Source of the DNA: Mycobacterium sp. 852014-50255_SCH5639931
Lineage (GTDB): Bacteria; Actinomycetota; Actinomycetes; Mycobacteriales; Mycobacteriaceae
Assembly: GCF_001665605.1 (NCBI RefSeq)
Contig: NZ_LZSV01000035.1
Location: forward strand, 310,001 to 374,000
DNA length: 64,000 nt
Direction: 5' to 3'
Shown: in pieces, positions 52,834-61,497 of the stretch
How positions within the stretch are numbered: the first letter of the stretch is position 1
How the letters are laid out: the number at the start of each line of letters is the position of its first letter
Notes under the pieces: model-generated
Database searches by the model: none
What the model was told of the DNA's origin: nothing
Seen by the model: only the letters and a program-made list of their open reading frames with translations
Position numbers and translations under genes: made by a program

Positions 52834-53535
52834 GTGAGACAGCATAGCGGCATCGGCGTCCTCGACAAAGCCGTGGATGTCCTGCACACCATCGCCCAAT
52901 CCCCGTGCGGATTGGCCGAACTGTGCGAACGAACCGGATTGCCCAGGGCCACCGCGTATCGGCTGGCCGCAGCGCTGGAGATCCATCGCCTGCTCGCCCG
53001 CGACGACGAAGGGCGCTGGGGACTCGGTCCGGCCGTCACCGAGCTCGCCGCCCACGTCAACGATCCGCTGCTGGCCGCCAGTGCGGGGGTGCTTCCCCTG
53101 TTGCGCGAGACCACCGGGGAAAGCGTGCAGCTGTACCGCCGCGAGGGCACCGAACGGGTCTGTGTGGCCGCCCTGGAACCCGCTGCGGGCCTTCGCGATA
53201 CGGTCCCGGTCGGGGCGCGATTGCCGATGACGGCGGGCTCGGGCGCCAAGGTGCTGCTGGCCCACAGCGACGCGGCGACGCAAAAAGCGGTGCTACCGGC
53301 AGCGAAATTCACCGAGCGCACCCTGGCCGAAGTGCGGCGGCGCGGCTGGGCACAAAGCGTGGCCGAGCGCGAGCCCGGGGTGGCGAGCGTGTCGGTTCCC
53401 GTGCGCGACAGCCGCGGAGCCGTCATCGCCGCCATCTCGGTGTCGGGACCCGTCGACCGCATCGGCCGGCGCCCCGGCGCGCGCTGGGCCGCCGATCTGC
53501 TGTCCGCGGCCGAAGCGCTCACCCGCCGGCTCTGA
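52834..53535 (+). CDS. IclR-family regulator (leuCD-linked)
   Basis: A 233-residue IclR-type regulator. The N-terminal winged helix is clear (LAELCERTGLPRATAYRLAAAL), followed by the effector-binding GAF-like domain ending ISVSGPVDRIG. Homologues next to leuCD in actinobacteria (NdgR/AreB) control leucine synthesis and respond to amino-acid supply. GTG start at 52834; 87 bases from the divergent leuC. Confidence 0.92.
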   Translation: MRQHSGIGVLDKAVDVLHTIAQSPCGLAELCERTGLPRATAYRLAAALEIHRLLARDDEGRWGLGPAVTELAAHVNDPLLAASAGVLPLLRETTGESVQLYRREGTERVCVAALEPAAGLRDTVPVGARLPMTAGSGAKVLLAHSDAATQKAVLPAAKFTERTLAEVRRRGWAQSVAEREPGVASVSVPVRDSRGAVIAAISVSGPVDRIGRRPGARWAADLLSAAEALTRRL

Positions 53536-53604
53536 ACGTCGCGGGGGCGCTTTCTCTGCCACCAGCGCACACTCGGCCGCGTACGGCCTGACAGACTGAC
53601 CGCC

Positions 53605-54117
53605 ATGGGAACCAATCAGCGCGCGAGCATCGTCATGTCCGAGGACGAAATCGCCGACTTCGTCGTCAAGAGCCGCACCGGGACGCTGGCTACCATCGGC
53701 CCCGACGGCCAGCCGCACCTGACCGCAATGTGGTACGCCGTCGTGGACGGCGAAATCTGGCTGGAGACCAAGGCCAAGTCGCAGAAGGCCGTCAACCTCA
53801 AACGCGATCCCCGGGTGAGCTTCCTGATCGAGGACGGCGACACCTATGACACCTTGCGTGGAGTGTCCTTTGAGGGCGTCGCCGAGATCGTCGACGACCC
53901 CGGCGTCTCACACCGGGTCGGGGTCAGCGTGTTCGAGCGTTACACCGGGCCCTACACCGAAGAGATGAAACCGTTCGTCGAGCAGATGATGAACAAGCGC
54001 GTCTGCGTGCGCATCGTCGCCCAACGCGCCCGCTCCTGGGATCACCGCAAACTTGGCCTGCCGGCCATGCCGGTGGGTGGATCCACGGCACCGGCAGTGC
54101 TGGGCACTGGCCAATAA
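53605..54117 (+). CDS. PPOX-class F420-dependent oxidoreductase (Rv2991-type)
   Basis: A 170-residue split-barrel protein. Seen: TGTLATIGPDGQPHLTAMWYAV and KAVNLKRDPRVSFLIEDG, typical of F420-binding PPOX-like proteins. The physiological substrate is unknown. ATG at 53605. Linked by cofactor, not by operon, to fbiD about 8 kb away. Convergent with the tRNA-Glu gene, 7 bases from its 3' end. Confidence 0.85.
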   Translation: MGTNQRASIVMSEDEIADFVVKSRTGTLATIGPDGQPHLTAMWYAVVDGEIWLETKAKSQKAVNLKRDPRVSFLIEDGDTYDTLRGVSFEGVAEIVDDPGVSHRVGVSVFERYTGPYTEEMKPFVEQMMNKRVCVRIVAQRARSWDHRKLGLPAMPVGGSTAPAVLGTGQ

Positions 54118-54124
54118 TTTTTTG

Positions 54125-54197
54125 TAGCCCCGATGGGATTCGAACCCACGCTACCGCCGTGAGAGGGCGGCGTCCTAGGCCGCTAGACGACGGGGCC
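54125..54197 (-). tRNA. tRNA-Glu (CTC)
   Basis: A 73-base tRNA on the minus strand without an encoded CCA. The acceptor arm GGCCCCG pairs with CGGGGCT (G-U at the end); the D arm GTCTAGCGGCC, anticodon loop CTCTCAC (CTC at 54163-54161) and T arm GGTTCGAATCC are all canonical. It lies downstream of tRNA-Gln and gltX on the same strand. Confidence 0.95.
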
Positions 54198-54269
54198 GGA
54201 CACGATCCGGAGAGTCAGCATAGCTCACACTCAGAGGCCCACCTAATCGCTTGAGGCGGCGAGATTTTG

Positions 54270-54341
54270 CTGGGGTACCAGGACTCGAACCTAGAATGGC
54301 TGAACCAGAATCAGCTGTGTTGCCAATTACACCATACCCCA
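54270..54341 (-). tRNA. tRNA-Gln (CTG)
   Basis: A 72-base tRNA on the minus strand. Acceptor TGGGGTA pairs with TACCCCA; anticodon loop TTCTGGT gives CTG; T arm GGTTCGAGTCC. Mycobacteria lack GlnRS, so this tRNA is charged with Glu by GltX and then amidated by GatCAB; the gltX gene lies immediately upstream. Confidence 0.95.
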
Positions 54342-54488
54342 TTGGCTGCCTAAAACCGCTGGTCAGCGGTCATTTGGAGCCGTATCGAGCTGCTCGGAAG
54401 ACCGCTGCTGCCAACCGTTGTCGGCCTTTGTGAGCCGCAGTGCAGACTACCAAAGACTCTCGGCACAATCCGCAAGCGAGGTCTTCGC

Positions 54489-55958
54489 CTATCCGGCGAC
54501 CGTTCCGCGTGCGGCGCCCAGCCGCTGCAAGCTGCGGTCACGGCCGAGCAGCTCCAGCGATTCGAACAATGGCGGGCTGACCGTCGTTCCCGTGGCGGCC
54601 ACCCTGATCGGACCGAACGCCTTGCGTGGTTTGAGGCCCAGGCTTTCGATGAGCGCGCCCTTGAGGGCGGCCTCGATCTGCGCCGTGGTCCAGTCCGTCA
54701 CGCCGCCCAGCGCCGCCAGCGCGGCGTCCAGCACCGCGGCCGCGTCCGGACCGAGCTCCTTGGCGGCGGCCTTGGGGTCGATGGCGTATTCGTCGTCGTT
54801 GAGGAACCTGAGCAGTTCCCACGCGTCGGCGAGCACGACGATGCGTGTCTGGACCAGGTCGGCGGCGGTGTCAAAGGCCGCGGCGTCTAATCCGAGGCGG
54901 TGGCCGTGAACGTCGAAGTAGTCGCGCAGCCGGCCCGCGAAATCCGCCGGCTCAAGCATGCGGATATGCTCACCGTTGAGCGCGTCGGCCTTCTTCTGAT
55001 CGAAGCGGGCCGGATTGGAATTGACGTCGACGACGTCGAACGCGGCGACCATTTCGTCGAGACTGAACAGGTCATGGTCGTCGGCGATCGCCCAGCCGAG
55101 CAACGCGAGATAGTTCAGCAGCCCCTCGGGGATGAAGCCCCGGTTGCGGTGGGCGAACAGATTCGACTGCGGGTCGCGCTTGGAGAGTTTCTTGGTCCCC
55201 TCCCCCAATACCGTTGGCAGGTGCGCGAACTCCGGGATGCGATCTGCGACACCGATCCGGATCAGCGACTCGTAAAGCGCAAGCTGGCGCGGCGTCGAGG
55301 GCAGTAGGTCCTCGCCCCGCAGCACGTGGGTGATCTTCATCAGCGCGTCGTCGCACGGGTTGACCAAGGTGTACAACGGATCTCCGTTGGCGCGGGTCAA
55401 CGCGAAGTCCGGCACGGTGCCCGCGGCGAAATTGGTGGGTCCGCGCACGAGATCGTGCCAGCCGAGGTCTTCGTCGGGCATGCGCAGCCGCACCACCGGC
55501 TTGCGGCCCTCCGCCAGGAACGCGGCGCGCTGAGCATCCGTCAGCTGCCGGTCGAAATTGTCGTACCCCAGTTTGGGGTTGCGGCCCGCCGCGATGTGGC
55601 GCGCCTCAACCTCTTCCGGTGTCGAGAAGGCGTAATAGGCCTCGCCCGCTTCCAGCAGCTTGGCCACCACGTCGCGGTAGATCTCTTTGCGCTGCGACTG
55701 CCGGTATGGGCCGTATGGCCCGCCGACCTCGGGCCCCTCATCCCAGTCGAGGCCCAGCCAGCGCAGCGCGTCGAGCAGCGCCAGATAGCTTTCCTCGCTG
55801 TCACGTTCAGCGTCGGTGTCCTCGATGCGGAAGACGAAGGTGCCACCCGTGTGCCGCGCGTAGGCCCAGTTGAACAGCGCGGTGCGGACCATTCCGACGT
55901 GCGGGGTACCGGTGGGCGACGGGCAGAACCTGACGCGGACTTTCGTTTCGGTAGTCAC
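54489..55958 (-). CDS. gltX: Glutamyl-tRNA synthetase
   Basis: A 489-residue class I synthetase. The HIGH-type signature is PSPTGTPHVGM (13-23) and the KMSKS-type signature is KLSKR (257-261). Mycobacterial GltX is non-discriminating and loads both tRNA-Glu and tRNA-Gln, which are encoded just downstream. GTG start overlaps the FAH-family stop codon by 4 bases (GTGA). Confidence 0.95.
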   Translation of the reverse strand: MTTETKVRVRFCPSPTGTPHVGMVRTALFNWAYARHTGGTFVFRIEDTDAERDSEESYLALLDALRWLGLDWDEGPEVGGPYGPYRQSQRKEIYRDVVAKLLEAGEAYYAFSTPEEVEARHIAAGRNPKLGYDNFDRQLTDAQRAAFLAEGRKPVVRLRMPDEDLGWHDLVRGPTNFAAGTVPDFALTRANGDPLYTLVNPCDDALMKITHVLRGEDLLPSTPRQLALYESLIRIGVADRIPEFAHLPTVLGEGTKKLSKRDPQSNLFAHRNRGFIPEGLLNYLALLGWAIADDHDLFSLDEMVAAFDVVDVNSNPARFDQKKADALNGEHIRMLEPADFAGRLRDYFDVHGHRLGLDAAAFDTAADLVQTRIVVLADAWELLRFLNDDEYAIDPKAAAKELGPDAAAVLDAALAALGGVTDWTTAQIEAALKGALIESLGLKPRKAFGPIRVAATGTTVSPPLFESLELLGRDRSLQRLGAARGTVAG

Positions 55959-56752
55959 GACTTTCCCTTACGGACCACGGGATTGGTGAGGGTACCGATG
56001 CCCTCGACGGTGATGGAGACGGTGTCGCCGTCCTCGATCGGACCGACCCCGGCCGGCGTTCCGGTGAGGATCAGGTCGCCGGGCAGCAGGGTCATCACGG
56101 CCGAGATCCACTCGATGATGGCGCCGACGTCGTGGATCATCAGCGAGGTACGGCTGTGTTGCTTCACCTCGCCGTTGACGTCGGTTCGGATTTCGAGATC
56201 GGCCGGATCGACATCGGTGACGATCCACGGACCCACCGGACAGAAGGTGTCGTGCCCCTTGGCCCGGGTCCACTGGCCGTCGGCTTTCTGTTGGTCGCGG
56301 GCCGACACGTCGTTCCCGATGGTGTAGCCCAGGATGCTGTCGGCGGCCTCGGCTGCCGAGACGTCCTTGCAGGGCCGCCCGATGACCGCGGCCAGCTCGC
56401 CCTCGAAATGCACGGGTGATGCGTTGGCGGGCAACCGGATCGGCACGTTCGGGCCGACGATGGCCGTATTGGGCTTGAGGAAGATGATGGGATCGGGCGC
56501 CGCGGGCCCGGTGAGCTCGGTCATTTCGGCGATGTGATCGGCGTAGTTCTTGCCGATGCAGACCACCTTGCTGGCCAGTATCGGAGCCAGCAGCCGCACA
56601 TCGGCCAGCGGCCATGACCGGCCGGTGAAGTTCGGCGTGCCAAAGGGATGCTCGGCGATCTCGCGGGCGGTCATGGCGGCGGGATCGGCGAGTTCGCCCT
56701 CGATGCCGACGAAGGCGACACCGTCCGGGCTGGCGATTCGACCAAGGCGCAT
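55955..56752 (-). CDS. Fumarylacetoacetate hydrolase family protein (Rv2993c-type)
   Basis: A 265-residue FAH-fold enzyme, most like acylpyruvases or 2-hydroxyhepta-2,4-diene-1,7-dioate isomerases. Seen: IGKNYADHIAEM, the metal-binding FEGELAAVIG, and GYTIGNDVSARDQQ; the C-terminal VSITVEGIGTLTNPV is typical. Exact substrate unknown. Overlaps gltX by 4 bases, an odd pairing of catabolic and translation functions. ATG at 56752. Confidence 0.88.
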   Translation of the reverse strand: MRLGRIASPDGVAFVGIEGELADPAAMTAREIAEHPFGTPNFTGRSWPLADVRLLAPILASKVVCIGKNYADHIAEMTELTGPAAPDPIIFLKPNTAIVGPNVPIRLPANASPVHFEGELAAVIGRPCKDVSAAEAADSILGYTIGNDVSARDQQKADGQWTRAKGHDTFCPVGPWIVTDVDPADLEIRTDVNGEVKQHSRTSLMIHDVGAIIEWISAVMTLLPGDLILTGTPAGVGPIEDGDTVSITVEGIGTLTNPVVRKGKS

Positions 56753-56861
56753 TTCGTTGAGCCTAGTGATGGCCGGTGGCGCCCGGCATAGCCGGTCACC
56801 GCAATGACGGCGGGCACACGAGTATTACCAGCGGTTTTCCCTGCGTGTGCAAGCATTAAGG

Positions 56862-58166
56862 ATGCAAACGGGGACGGCCACGACGCGGGAGCTGGGCGCG
56901 CGCGGGCGCTGGTCCATCATGGTCGTATCGCTGGTGGCCACGGCGAGTTCCTTCCTCTTCATCAATGGCGTCGCGTTCTTGATTCCCTCGCTACAGACGG
57001 CGCGCGGAATCCCGCTCGACGAAGCCGGTCTGCTGTCCTCCATGCCGAGCTGGGGCATGGTGGTGACACTGGTGCTGTGGGGCTACGTGCTCGACCGCGT
57101 GGGCGAGCGGATGGTGATGGCCGCGGGTTCGGCGCTCACCGCGGTGGCGGCCTACGCCGCGGCGTCGGCGCATTCGATGGTGTTGATCGCCGTCTATCTG
57201 TTCCTCGGCGGCATGGCCGCGGCCAGTTGCAATACCGCCGGCGGGCGGCTGGTGTCGGCGTGGTTCCCGCCGCACCAACGCGGCCTGGCCATGGGCTTCC
57301 GCCAAACCGCGCAACCCCTCGGAATCGCCTTGGGAGCGCTGGTAATTCCCGAGCTGGCCGAACACGGGCCGGCTGCGGGGCTCAGATTCACGGCCTTGGC
57401 GTGCGCGTTCGGGGCGGTAGCGAGTGCGGTCGGCATCATCGATCCGCCGCGCAAGCCCCGGGAGAAGGCCACCAATTCCGAACTGGCCAGCCCGTACCGA
57501 GGGTCCTTGGTGCTGTGGCGAATTCACACGGTGGCGGGCCTGATGATGGTCCCGCAGACGGTGACCGTCACGTTCATGCTGGTATGGCTGATCAAGAATC
57601 TGCACTGGTCGGTCGCGGCCGCCGGCAGTCTGGTGACCCTTTCGCAGCTGCTGGGTGCAATCGGCCGCGTCATGGTGGGCCGCTGGTCCGACCGCATCGG
57701 CTCGCGCATGCGACCTGTCCGCATCATCGCGGGCGCCGCCGCCGTCACCCTCTTCCTTCTGGCCTGGGCCGACTTCCTGAATTCGAGTTGGCAGGCGCCG
57801 CTGATGGTCGCCATTTCGGTGATCGCCGTGCTGGACAACGGTTTGGAGGCGACGGCCATCACCGAATTCGCCGGGCCGTTCTGGAGCGGACGCGCCCTCG
57901 GCATTCAGAACACCACCCAGCGGGTGCTGGCGGCGGCCGCGCCGCCGCTGTTCGGTGCGTTGATCACCGCCGCGAAATACCCGAACGCGTGGATATTGTG
58001 CGGACTGTTTCCGGTGGCCGCGGTGCCGTTGGTGCCGACGCGGTTGCTCCCGCCCGGCTTGGAAACTACAGCCCGGCGGCAATCCGTTCGCCGACTTCGG
58101 TGGTGGCGAGCCGTTCGCTCCCACGCGTTGCCAGGTAGGCCTCGACAGCCCGATCCACCCGTCTAG
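56862..58166 (+). CDS. Major facilitator superfamily transporter (Rv2994-type)
   Basis: A 434-residue transporter with about 12 membrane helices in two halves. The loop 2-3 motif is GYVLDRVGERMVM, and a second copy of this motif in the C-terminal half is GRWSDRIGSRMRP. Substrate unknown. Its last 33 codons run 101 bases into the 3' end of leuB on the opposite strand; this C-terminal tail is Arg-rich. ATG at 56862 is chosen; an in-frame GTG at 56847 is an alternative. TATTAC at 56823 may be its -10. Confidence 0.82.
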   Translation: MQTGTATTRELGARGRWSIMVVSLVATASSFLFINGVAFLIPSLQTARGIPLDEAGLLSSMPSWGMVVTLVLWGYVLDRVGERMVMAAGSALTAVAAYAAASAHSMVLIAVYLFLGGMAAASCNTAGGRLVSAWFPPHQRGLAMGFRQTAQPLGIALGALVIPELAEHGPAAGLRFTALACAFGAVASAVGIIDPPRKPREKATNSELASPYRGSLVLWRIHTVAGLMMVPQTVTVTFMLVWLIKNLHWSVAAAGSLVTLSQLLGAIGRVMVGRWSDRIGSRMRPVRIIAGAAAVTLFLLAWADFLNSSWQAPLMVAISVIAVLDNGLEATAITEFAGPFWSGRALGIQNTTQRVLAAAAPPLFGALITAAKYPNAWILCGLFPVAAVPLVPTRLLPPGLETTARRQSVRRLRWWRAVRSHALPGRPRQPDPPV

Positions 58167-59076
58167 CCGCATCGTCCTCGCCGAGATGGGCGAGCAGCAA
58201 CGCCACCGACATGATCGCCGCGGTCGGGTCGGCGATGCCCTGACCGGCGATGTCCGGCGCGCTGCCGTGCACCGGCTCGAACATCGACGGGTTGGTCCGG
58301 GTGGCGTCGATATTTCCGCTGGCGGCCAAGCCAATTCCACCGCACACCGCCGCCGCCAAGTCGGTGATGATGTCACCGAACAGGTTGTCGGTGACGATCA
58401 CGTCGAAGCGACCGGGGTCGGTGACCATGAAGATGGTGGCGGCGTCGACGTGTTGGTAGGCGACCTCGACGTCGGGGTAGTCCTCCCCGACCTCGGCCAC
58501 GATCCGCGACCACAGCTTCCCGGCGAAGGTCAACACGTTGGTCTTGTGCACCAGCGTCAAGTGCTTGCGACGGCGCTGGGCCCGTTCGAAGGCGTCGGCC
58601 ACCACACGGCGCACGCCGAAGGCGGTGTTCAGGCTCACCTCGGTGGCCACCTCGTGCGGCGTCCCGGTGCGAATCGCGCCGCCGGTGCCGGTGTAGGGAC
58701 CCTCGGTCCCCTCGCGCACCACCACGAAATCGATGTGGGGATTTCCGGCGAGCGGGCTGCTCACGCCGGGATACAGCCGACCCGGCCGCAGGTTGACGTG
58801 ATGATCCAGCTCAAAACGCAGGCGCAGCAACAGACCCCGCTCCAGCACACCGCTGGGCACCGACGGGTCGCCGATCGCCCCGAGCAGAATGGCGTCGTGC
58901 TGGCGCAGCTCGGCGAGCACCGATTCCGGCAGCAACTCACCGCTGGCGTGAAAACGCCGGGCGCCCAGATCGTAATCGGTCTTCTCGACACCGGGCAACA
59001 CCGCGTCAAGGACTTTGAGCGCCTCGGCTGTCACTTCCGGTCCGATACCGTCGCCGCCGATAACAGCCAACTTCAT
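58066..59076 (-). CDS. leuB: 3-isopropylmalate dehydrogenase
   Basis: A 336-residue NAD-dependent enzyme of leucine synthesis. Seen: substrate arginines in LERGLLLRLRFELDHHVNLRPGRLYPG, the catalytic Lys in HKTNVLTF and the signature TDNLFGDIITDLAAAVCGG with metal Asp residues. ATG at 59076; serA lies 49 bases upstream on the same strand. Its 3' end is overlapped by the MFS gene. Confidence 0.95.
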   Translation of the reverse strand: MKLAVIGGDGIGPEVTAEALKVLDAVLPGVEKTDYDLGARRFHASGELLPESVLAELRQHDAILLGAIGDPSVPSGVLERGLLLRLRFELDHHVNLRPGRLYPGVSSPLAGNPHIDFVVVREGTEGPYTGTGGAIRTGTPHEVATEVSLNTAFGVRRVVADAFERAQRRRKHLTLVHKTNVLTFAGKLWSRIVAEVGEDYPDVEVAYQHVDAATIFMVTDPGRFDVIVTDNLFGDIITDLAAAVCGGIGLAASGNIDATRTNPSMFEPVHGSAPDIAGQGIADPTAAIMSVALLLAHLGEDDAARRVDRAVEAYLATRGSERLATTEVGERIAAGL

Positions 59077-59125
59077 GAGCGCCGCTCCTCCTCATCGCTT
59101 CGCTCTGCATCGTCGCCGGCGCACT

Positions 59126-60712
59126 TCACGACAGATCAACCACCTCAAGCTTGTTGGCGCCCACCGCCGTGCCGATCGCCGACCGCACCTCGCTCGGCAC
59201 GTCGCGGTCGAGCCGCAGCAGGATCGTCGCACCCGGCCCCTCGGCATCCTCGGAAAGCTGCGCGGCTTGGATGTTCACGCCCGCCGAGCCGAGCAGAGTG
59301 CCGATCTTGCCCAGCGCCCCGGGCTGGTCGATGTAGTTGATCACCAGGTTGGTGCCCCGCGCCCGCAGGTCGAAGTTGCGGCCGTTGATCTGCACGATCT
59401 TCTCCACCAGCTGCGGCCCGGACAGGGTTCCGGCGACGTTGACGGCGGTGCCGTCGGGGGCTACTGCGCGCACGTCGACGACGCTGCGGTGGTTCGGGCT
59501 CTCCGAGGCCTTGGCGAGTTCGGCGGTGACGCCGCGCTCTTCGGCCAGCGCCGGTGCGTTGACGAACGTGACCGGCCCCTCGACCACCGCCGAGAACAGA
59601 CCGCGCAGAGCCGAAAGCTTCAGCACCTCAACGTCTTCGGAGGCCAGCTCGCCGCGCACCTGCACCGACACCGACACCGGCGGCCCGTCGGACAGCGAGG
59701 CGGCCAGCACCCCGAGCTTGCGCACCAGGTCCAGCCAGGGCGCCACCTCTTCGTTGACCACGCCGCCGCCGACGTTGACGGCATCGGGGACGAATTCACC
59801 GGCCAGCGCGAGCTTCACGCTTTCGGCGACGTCGGTGCCCGCCCGGTCCTGCGCCTCGGAGGTGGACGCGCCCAGGTGCGGCGTGACCACCACCTGCGGC
59901 AGCTCGAACAGCGGGCTGTCGGTGCACGGCTCCTTGGCGAAGACGTCGATACCGGCCCCGCGAACGTGTCCGCTGCTCACCGCTTCGGCCAGCGCGGCCT
60001 CGTCCACCAGGCCGCCGCGGGCGGCGTTGACGATGATGACGCCCGGCTTGGTCTTCGCCAGCGCCTCCTTACCGATCAGGCCCGCCGTCTCGGGCGTCTT
60101 CGGCAGGTGCACCGAGATGAAGTCGGCGCGGCCGAGGAGGTCGTCGAGGGGCAGCAGTTCGATGCCCAGCTGAGCGGCCCGGGCCGGCGAGACGTATGGG
60201 TCGTACGCGATGAGGTGGGTGCCGAAGGCCGTCAACCGTTGGGCGACCAACTGCCCGATCCGGCCCAGCCCCACCACCCCGACCGTCTTGCCGAAAATCT
60301 CGGTGCCGTTGAACGACGACCGCTTCCAGGCGTGCTCGCGCAGCGAGGCGTCGGCCGCCGGGATCTGCCGGGCAGCGGCCAAGAGCAGCGCCAACGCGTG
60401 CTCGGCGGCGCTGTGGATATTGGAGGTGGGGGCGTTGACCACCAGCACGCCGCGCTCGGTCGCGGCGGCCACGTCGACGTTGTCCAGTCCGACCCCGGCG
60501 CGTGCGACGATTCTCAGCTTGGGCGCGGCGGCCAGCACCTCGGCGTCGACGGTGGTGGCCGAGCGCACCAGCAGCGCGTCGGCCTCGCCCACCGCGGCCA
60601 GCAGCTTTTCCCGGTCCGGCCCGTCTACCCAGCGCACCTCTACCTGGTCTCCCAGGGCGGCGACAGTCGATTGGGCGAGTTTGTCGGCGATCAATACAAC
60701 AGGCAGATTCAC
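59126..60712 (-). CDS. serA: D-3-phosphoglycerate dehydrogenase
   Basis: A 528-residue first enzyme of serine synthesis. Domains: NAD-binding core with GLGRIGQLVAQRL (150s-160s) and catalytic Arg/Glu/His (RAGVGLDNVD, TPHLGASTSEAQ), an intervening domain of about 120 residues typical of mycobacterial SerA, and a C-terminal ACT domain (NLVINYIDQPGALGKIGTLL) that binds serine for feedback inhibition. GTG start. Confidence 0.95.
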   Translation of the reverse strand: MNLPVVLIADKLAQSTVAALGDQVEVRWVDGPDREKLLAAVGEADALLVRSATTVDAEVLAAAPKLRIVARAGVGLDNVDVAAATERGVLVVNAPTSNIHSAAEHALALLLAAARQIPAADASLREHAWKRSSFNGTEIFGKTVGVVGLGRIGQLVAQRLTAFGTHLIAYDPYVSPARAAQLGIELLPLDDLLGRADFISVHLPKTPETAGLIGKEALAKTKPGVIIVNAARGGLVDEAALAEAVSSGHVRGAGIDVFAKEPCTDSPLFELPQVVVTPHLGASTSEAQDRAGTDVAESVKLALAGEFVPDAVNVGGGVVNEEVAPWLDLVRKLGVLAASLSDGPPVSVSVQVRGELASEDVEVLKLSALRGLFSAVVEGPVTFVNAPALAEERGVTAELAKASESPNHRSVVDVRAVAPDGTAVNVAGTLSGPQLVEKIVQINGRNFDLRARGTNLVINYIDQPGALGKIGTLLGSAGVNIQAAQLSEDAEGPGATILLRLDRDVPSEVRSAIGTAVGANKLEVVDLS

Positions 60713-60785
60713 CCGGCCAGCCTAACGGCTGCCTTCGACGGCCATCGACGGGCTCACCACTGCCGTCACCTGCGCCGACACGCGC

Positions 60786-60815
60786 TTGGGGAGCGCGTCA
60801 TCGCGGTCCTAGGAT
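60786..60815 (+). promoter_or_regulatory. wrbA promoter (leaderless)
   Basis: TTGGGG (60786-60791) and TAGGAT (60810-60815) are 18 bases apart; the -10 ends 6 bases before the GTG at 60822, so the first transcribed base is probably the start codon itself. Confidence 0.5.
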
Positions 60816-60821
60816 GCGCTC

Positions 60822-61421
60822 GTGACCAAACTCGCGATCATCTACTACTCGGCCACCGGTCATGGCACCGCGATGGCGCAGCGCGTGGCCGCCGCGGCCG
60901 AGTCGGCGGGCGCCGAAGTCCGCCTGCGCCACGTCGCCGAAACCCGCGACCCCGAGTCGTTTGCCCAGAACCCGGCCTGGACGGCGAATTACCAAGCGAC
61001 GAAGGATCTTCCGGCCGCGACCGGTGAGGACATCGTCTGGGCCGATGCGGTGATCTTCGGTTCGCCGACCCGCTTCGGCTCTCCCGCTGCGCAATTGCGC
61101 AATTTCCTGGACTCGCTGGGCGGGCTGTGGGCCGAGGGCAAACTCGCGGACAAGCTGTACGCGGCGTTCACGTCTTCCAACACCGTGCACGGCGGTCAGG
61201 AGACCACGCTGCTGTCGCTCTACATCACGCTGATGCATTTCGGTGGCATCATCGTCCCGCCGGGATACACCGACCCGCTGAAGTTCGTCGACGGCAATCC
61301 GTATGGGGTGAGCCTGGTCTCGACGCACGACAACATCAACGAATGCGACGAGGCCACCGAGAACGCCCTGGATCACCTGGCCCGGCGCGTGGTGGCAGTC
61401 GCCGGGCGCCTGGGTTCTTGA
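60822..61421 (+). CDS. wrbA: WrbA-type NAD(P)H:quinone oxidoreductase
   Basis: A 199-residue flavodoxin-fold quinone reductase that keeps quinones fully reduced. Seen: the FMN phosphate loop YYSATGHGTAMAQ (9-21), the family loop FGSPTRFGSPAAQLRNFLD and a late SSNTVHGGQE flavin contact. GTG start. In M. tuberculosis this position (between serA1 and ilvC) holds Rv2997 to Rv3000 instead. Confidence 0.92.
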   Translation: MTKLAIIYYSATGHGTAMAQRVAAAAESAGAEVRLRHVAETRDPESFAQNPAWTANYQATKDLPAATGEDIVWADAVIFGSPTRFGSPAAQLRNFLDSLGGLWAEGKLADKLYAAFTSSNTVHGGQETTLLSLYITLMHFGGIIVPPGYTDPLKFVDGNPYGVSLVSTHDNINECDEATENALDHLARRVVAVAGRLGS

Positions 61422-61423
61422 GT

Positions 61424-61482
61424 CGCGACACTGAATCTACGCACACGACACGCCGCGGTGGGTGTGCGTAGATTCAGTCTCG
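61424..61482. repeat. Dispersed intergenic repeat, copy 2 (intact hairpin)
   Basis: This segment aligns without gaps to 6751-6809 (about 47 of 59 identical). Here the outer arms ACTGAATCTACGCACAC and GTGTGCGTAGATTCAGT are perfect complements, so this copy is the intact form of the element. Confidence 0.55.
61430..61478. terminator. Bidirectional terminator between wrbA and ilvC
   Basis: A perfect 17-base stem (61430-61446 and 61462-61478) with a 15-base loop lies between the convergent wrbA and ilvC stop codons. No T-run, as for the mutT1/hupB stem. It is the same element as the repeat at 6751. Confidence 0.75.
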
Positions 61483-61497
61483 ACGATCAGCGAGCGG

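Noticed and set aside
52747..53283. An N-terminal extension of leuC
   Set aside because: It runs antisense across the IclR gene; the homologous start and ribosome site are at 52746.
54251..54433. A 60-residue + strand frame
   Set aside because: It lies across tRNA-Gln on the opposite strand and has no coding signs.
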